A stretch of DNA of 64,000 nucleotides from Streptomyces sp. NBC_00289 (GTDB lineage: Bacteria > Actinomycetota > Actinomycetes > Streptomycetales > Streptomycetaceae). The notes beneath the pieces are model-generated. The model was not told where the DNA came from and did no database searches. It saw nothing but the letters and a program-made list of their open reading frames with translations. Each line of letters begins with the position of its first letter. The stretch's first letter is position 1. Below are positions 61,699-64,000 of this stretch, in pieces. A program made the position numbers and the translations under genes. The stretch lies in the NCBI RefSeq assembly GCF_041435115.1, contig NZ_CP108046.1, positions 4,836,001 through 4,900,000 on the forward strand, in the 5' to 3' direction.

Positions 61699-62457
61699 TC
61701 AGGTGTTCCACGTCTCGTCGTACGGGTCCTTCGGGGTCGGGATCGGGGTCGCTTCGGTGATCTGGAGGTAGGGGATTCTGCCGTTGTTGACCGGGTCCTT
61801 GGTCTGGCGGGGCGTGTAGGTGCCGGTGATCTGCAGCCAGGTGTCCGGCTGGAGGACCGGGGGGATGTGGCCGGTCAGGCCGATCTTCACCGGCTGGGCG
61901 TCCGCCGCGCAGCAGTTGAGGGCCATGCGGATCAGGTAGGGGGCGCCGCTCTTGTCCAGGGCGACGAAGCCGGTGACGCTGAGCTGTCGGCCGCGGAGTG
62001 TGCGGCCGTGGTCGTAGGCGGCGCGGCTCGCGTAGTCGACGAGGCTGAGGTGCAGGGGCTTGTCGGTGGCGGCGGGCAGGGGTGGGTAGCCGTACGACTG
62101 CTGCAGGGCCGTACCGGTGCGCATGGCGCTGTACGAGCCGAGGGCCGGCGGGGCCACCAGGATGAGCGCGAAGAGGGGGAGGACCAGGAGCCAGGAGATC
62201 CGAGGTTCGCGGTGGCCCTCCTCGTGGTCGTGGGCGTCGCGCTCGGGTTGTTCTGCGGCGTCCTTCTTCCTTGCTCTCTCTTGTCGCCACTCGTACCACG
62301 CCGTCGCCAGCGCCGCCGCGATCAGGATCGCGCCGGACGCCAGCAGCATCGGGCGCAGCCCCGCCTTGACGTAGCGCAGGTAGAGGTCGGTGAAGCCGGC
62401 GTGCAGGAGGGCCGCACCCATCAGGAACAGGACCGCCGCCTGCGCCTGCCGGTTCAC
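61699..62457 (-). CDS. TIGR03943/UPF0703-type membrane protein
   Basis: 252 residues from GTG 62,457, which overlaps the permease stop (GTGA). N-terminal helices (about 7-25 and 35-55, then 90-115), then a beta-rich domain with the LNCCAADAQP motif, the conserved double Cys of the family. It partners the following permease. In other bacteria the pair is linked to metal homeostasis; here no Zur box was seen. Confidence 0.75.
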   Translation of the reverse strand: MNRQAQAAVLFLMGAALLHAGFTDLYLRYVKAGLRPMLLASGAILIAAALATAWYEWRQERARKKDAAEQPERDAHDHEEGHREPRISWLLVLPLFALILVAPPALGSYSAMRTGTALQQSYGYPPLPAATDKPLHLSLVDYASRAAYDHGRTLRGRQLSVTGFVALDKSGAPYLIRMALNCCAADAQPVKIGLTGHIPPVLQPDTWLQITGTYTPRQTKDPVNNGRIPYLQITEATPIPTPKDPYDETWNT

Positions 62458-63545
62458 AGCAGCACCGCCCCGGTCAGGACAGACACCAGGATGGCGAGGC
62501 CGAAGGTGGCGGGCGCGAAGCGCAGGGCGAAGCCGCGGCCGAACGTACCGGCCTGCATCGCGAAGAGCTTCAGGTCGATCATCGGGCCGACGACCAGGAA
62601 CGCCAGCCGCGCGGTGAGCGAGAACTGCGACAGCGACGCCGCCACGAACGCGTCCGCCTCCGAGCAGATCGACAGCAGGACGGCGAGGATCGCGAGGGCC
62701 AGCACCGACACGACCGGGTTGCCCGCCGCCGTGCGCAGCCACTCCGCGGGCACCACGGCCTTGAGGGTCGCCGCCGCCATCGCGCCGACCACCAGGAAGC
62801 CGCCCGCGTGCATCACGTCGTGCCGCACGGAGCCCCAGAACGCCGCACCCTTGCCCTGACCCTCGTACGACGTCCGGGCCGGCGGGCGCAGCCAGTCGGC
62901 GCGGCCGACGCGCAGCCACAGCCAGCCCATCGCGCACGCCACCAGCAGGCTCGCGACCAGCCGCGCGAGGACCATCTCCGGGTTGCGCGGGAACGCGACG
63001 GCCGTCGCGGTCAGCACGATCGGGTTGATCGCGGGCGCCGACAGCAGGAACGCCAGCGCCGCGGCCGGGGTGACGCCCCGCCGGACGAGCGCTCCGGCCA
63101 CGGGCACGGACGCGCACTCGCAGCCCGGCAGCACCACGCCCGCGAGGCCCGCGACCGGAACGGCGAGCGCGGGCCTGCTGGGCAGGGCACGGGCGAAGAA
63201 CGACGGCGGTACGAACACCGCGATGGCCGCCGACAGCAGCACCCCCAGCACGAGGAACGGCAGCGCCTGGACGATCACCGCCACGAAGACCGTCATCCAG
63301 CTCTGCATCACCGGCGCGCCGAGCGCCCGCCGGACCGGGCCCTGCAGGAGTACGGCCCCGAGCAGCAGCATGACCAGGATGAGGGGGGACTTCGTGTCCG
63401 GCTTCGGGGTGGGGTGCGGCTTCGAGTCCGGTGTCGTGTCCGGCTTCGCGTCCACGGGGCCGTTGTGTGCCGGCTGGGGGGCGCTTTGCGGTTTGTCCGG
63501 TTCCGCTTTTTCCGGACCCGTCGGAGCTGGTCTGGTGATGGCCAC
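62454..63545 (-). CDS. UPF0718-type permease
   Basis: 363 residues from GTG 63,545 (GGAGGT upstream). Eight or more membrane helices. PGCECASVPVAGAL (family signature), LSAPAINPIVL and SICSEADAFVAASL match UPF0718 permeases, which have a Cys/Glu-rich motif thought to bind metal or thiols. N-terminal 50 residues are Pro/Lys/Asp-rich (PKPDTKSPL). With the UPF0703 protein it forms one operon. Substrate unknown. Confidence 0.8.
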   Translation of the reverse strand: MAITRPAPTGPEKAEPDKPQSAPQPAHNGPVDAKPDTTPDSKPHPTPKPDTKSPLILVMLLLGAVLLQGPVRRALGAPVMQSWMTVFVAVIVQALPFLVLGVLLSAAIAVFVPPSFFARALPSRPALAVPVAGLAGVVLPGCECASVPVAGALVRRGVTPAAALAFLLSAPAINPIVLTATAVAFPRNPEMVLARLVASLLVACAMGWLWLRVGRADWLRPPARTSYEGQGKGAAFWGSVRHDVMHAGGFLVVGAMAAATLKAVVPAEWLRTAAGNPVVSVLALAILAVLLSICSEADAFVAASLSQFSLTARLAFLVVGPMIDLKLFAMQAGTFGRGFALRFAPATFGLAILVSVLTGAVLL

Positions 63546-63713
63546 GGGTGAGGTACCTCCGGTGGAGCGGAAGGGCGCTGGTTTCCCTCCCCTGCCGTAC
63601 GGCGGCCGGGGCACGGTCGTTCAGCGGAACGCCCGGCTTTGACCAGGCTTTGCACCAGGCTTACGCACCCTGTTCCTGGAACCACCCGTCACGGTAGGGC
63701 AGTCTCTTTCCTC

Positions 63714-64000
63714 GTGGGGAGCGTTCCGAATCAAAGTCAGCCCGGTGATGCGCCGGCGCACATGGTGGTGTGCGGCGACGACGGCCTCGCGCACCGGCTC
63801 GCGGCCGAACTGCGCGGTGTGTACGGCGAACAGGTCACGCTCGTCGTACCGCCCTCCGACCGCGGTGTACGACCACCCGTGGTCGGGCGGGCCCGGACGG
63901 GGTCGGCGCTGCTCGACCGCGTGGTGAACGCGGCCGTGGGCCGGACCGGCAACGGCGCCACCGGCGGCACCGGCCCCGGTGGCGCCACGGGCGGGGTTTC
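63714..64000 (+). CDS. TrkA-N/NAD-binding potassium channel-like protein, 3'-truncated
   Basis: 95 residues of a longer protein (window end). GTG 63,714 is in frame; ATG 63,762 is the alternative. HMVVCGDDGLAHRLAAELRG is the first Rossmann strand and turn of a TrkA-N domain (GxDGxA), as in actinobacterial NAD-binding, CASTOR/POLLUX-like proteins. The last visible part is Gly/Thr-rich. Confidence 0.65.
   Translation, partial: MGSVPNQSQPGDAPAHMVVCGDDGLAHRLAAELRGVYGEQVTLVVPPSDRGVRPPVVGRARTGSALLDRVVNAAVGRTGNGATGGTGPGGATGGV

Noticed and set aside
63546..63713. Zur-type operator before the permease pair
   Set aside because: No TGAAAATGATTTTCA-like palindrome in this gap, so metal control cannot be claimed.

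Overview
The window is chromosomal DNA of a high-GC actinobacterium, almost certainly a Streptomyces. Evidence: very GC-rich codon use, wblA, nth, crp, acs and whole gene strings in the order expected for the S. coelicolor SCO355x-SCO358x neighbourhood, and an integrated actinomycete conjugative element (AICE).

Layout. (1) 1 to about 9,990: right part of a prophage, running from a tail tape-measure gene (cut by the window edge) through minor tail genes, an endolysin, a holin and small membrane proteins, to a terminator, a GntR-type regulator and two tiny zinc-motif genes. An antisense HNH endonuclease sits in the 3' end of one tail gene. The prophage end lies inside a cpaF/tadA-type ATPase gene, cut exactly at its Walker A motif. 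(2) 10.6-41.6 kb: ordinary chromosome. It carries an Ssd/CpaE-like ATPase, a HAD-IB hydrolase with a C-terminal membrane anchor, a degenerate Fic-fold protein, a P-loop ATPase, a NodB-type lipoprotein, a SulP-carbonic anhydrase fusion, acs, nhaA, a holin-X-like protein, an epoxide-hydrolase-like protein, a MarP-like protease, Nudix, nth, crp, MBL hydrolase, RidA, two ArsA/Get3-like ATPases, wblA, a class A PBP, YqeY and a metallophosphoesterase. Much of this order matches Mycobacterium tuberculosis Rv3659c-Rv3683, so it is an old actinobacterial backbone. (3) 41,656-61,481: a 19.8-kb AICE integrated in the 3' end of tRNA-Pro(CGG), bounded by 46-bp identical direct repeats. (4) 61.5-64 kb: chromosome again, with a UPF0703/UPF0718-type permease pair and the start of a TrkA-N-like gene.

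The AICE has a long minus-strand operon whose genes mostly overlap by 1-4 bases: small transfer genes, DUF2637 protein, RRQRL zinc protein, a basic Spd-like protein, an FtsK/TraB translocase, a small membrane protein, a cytosine methyltransferase, Prim-Pol, a DUF3631 ATPase, xis and int. The integrase contains an inserted LacI-type helix-turn-helix. Repeat arrays next to traB (candidate clt/TRS) and at the end of the replication gene (candidate iterons) were found, plus paired arm-type repeats inside both att sites. A divergent GntR regulator sits below paired operator-like repeats.

The accessory part (54.5-60.6 kb) has different codon use from the rest. It holds an HTH-Nudix-like protein with five TTA codons, a cupin, an integrase remnant, and then a Ser/Thr kinase, a protein with a TGT-like CxCxxC zinc site, and a convergent wHTH/PD-ExK-like protein. 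This last trio is the best candidate for an undescribed (possibly anti-phage) system. All functional statements rest on reading the sequence and remembered family features; no database search was run.
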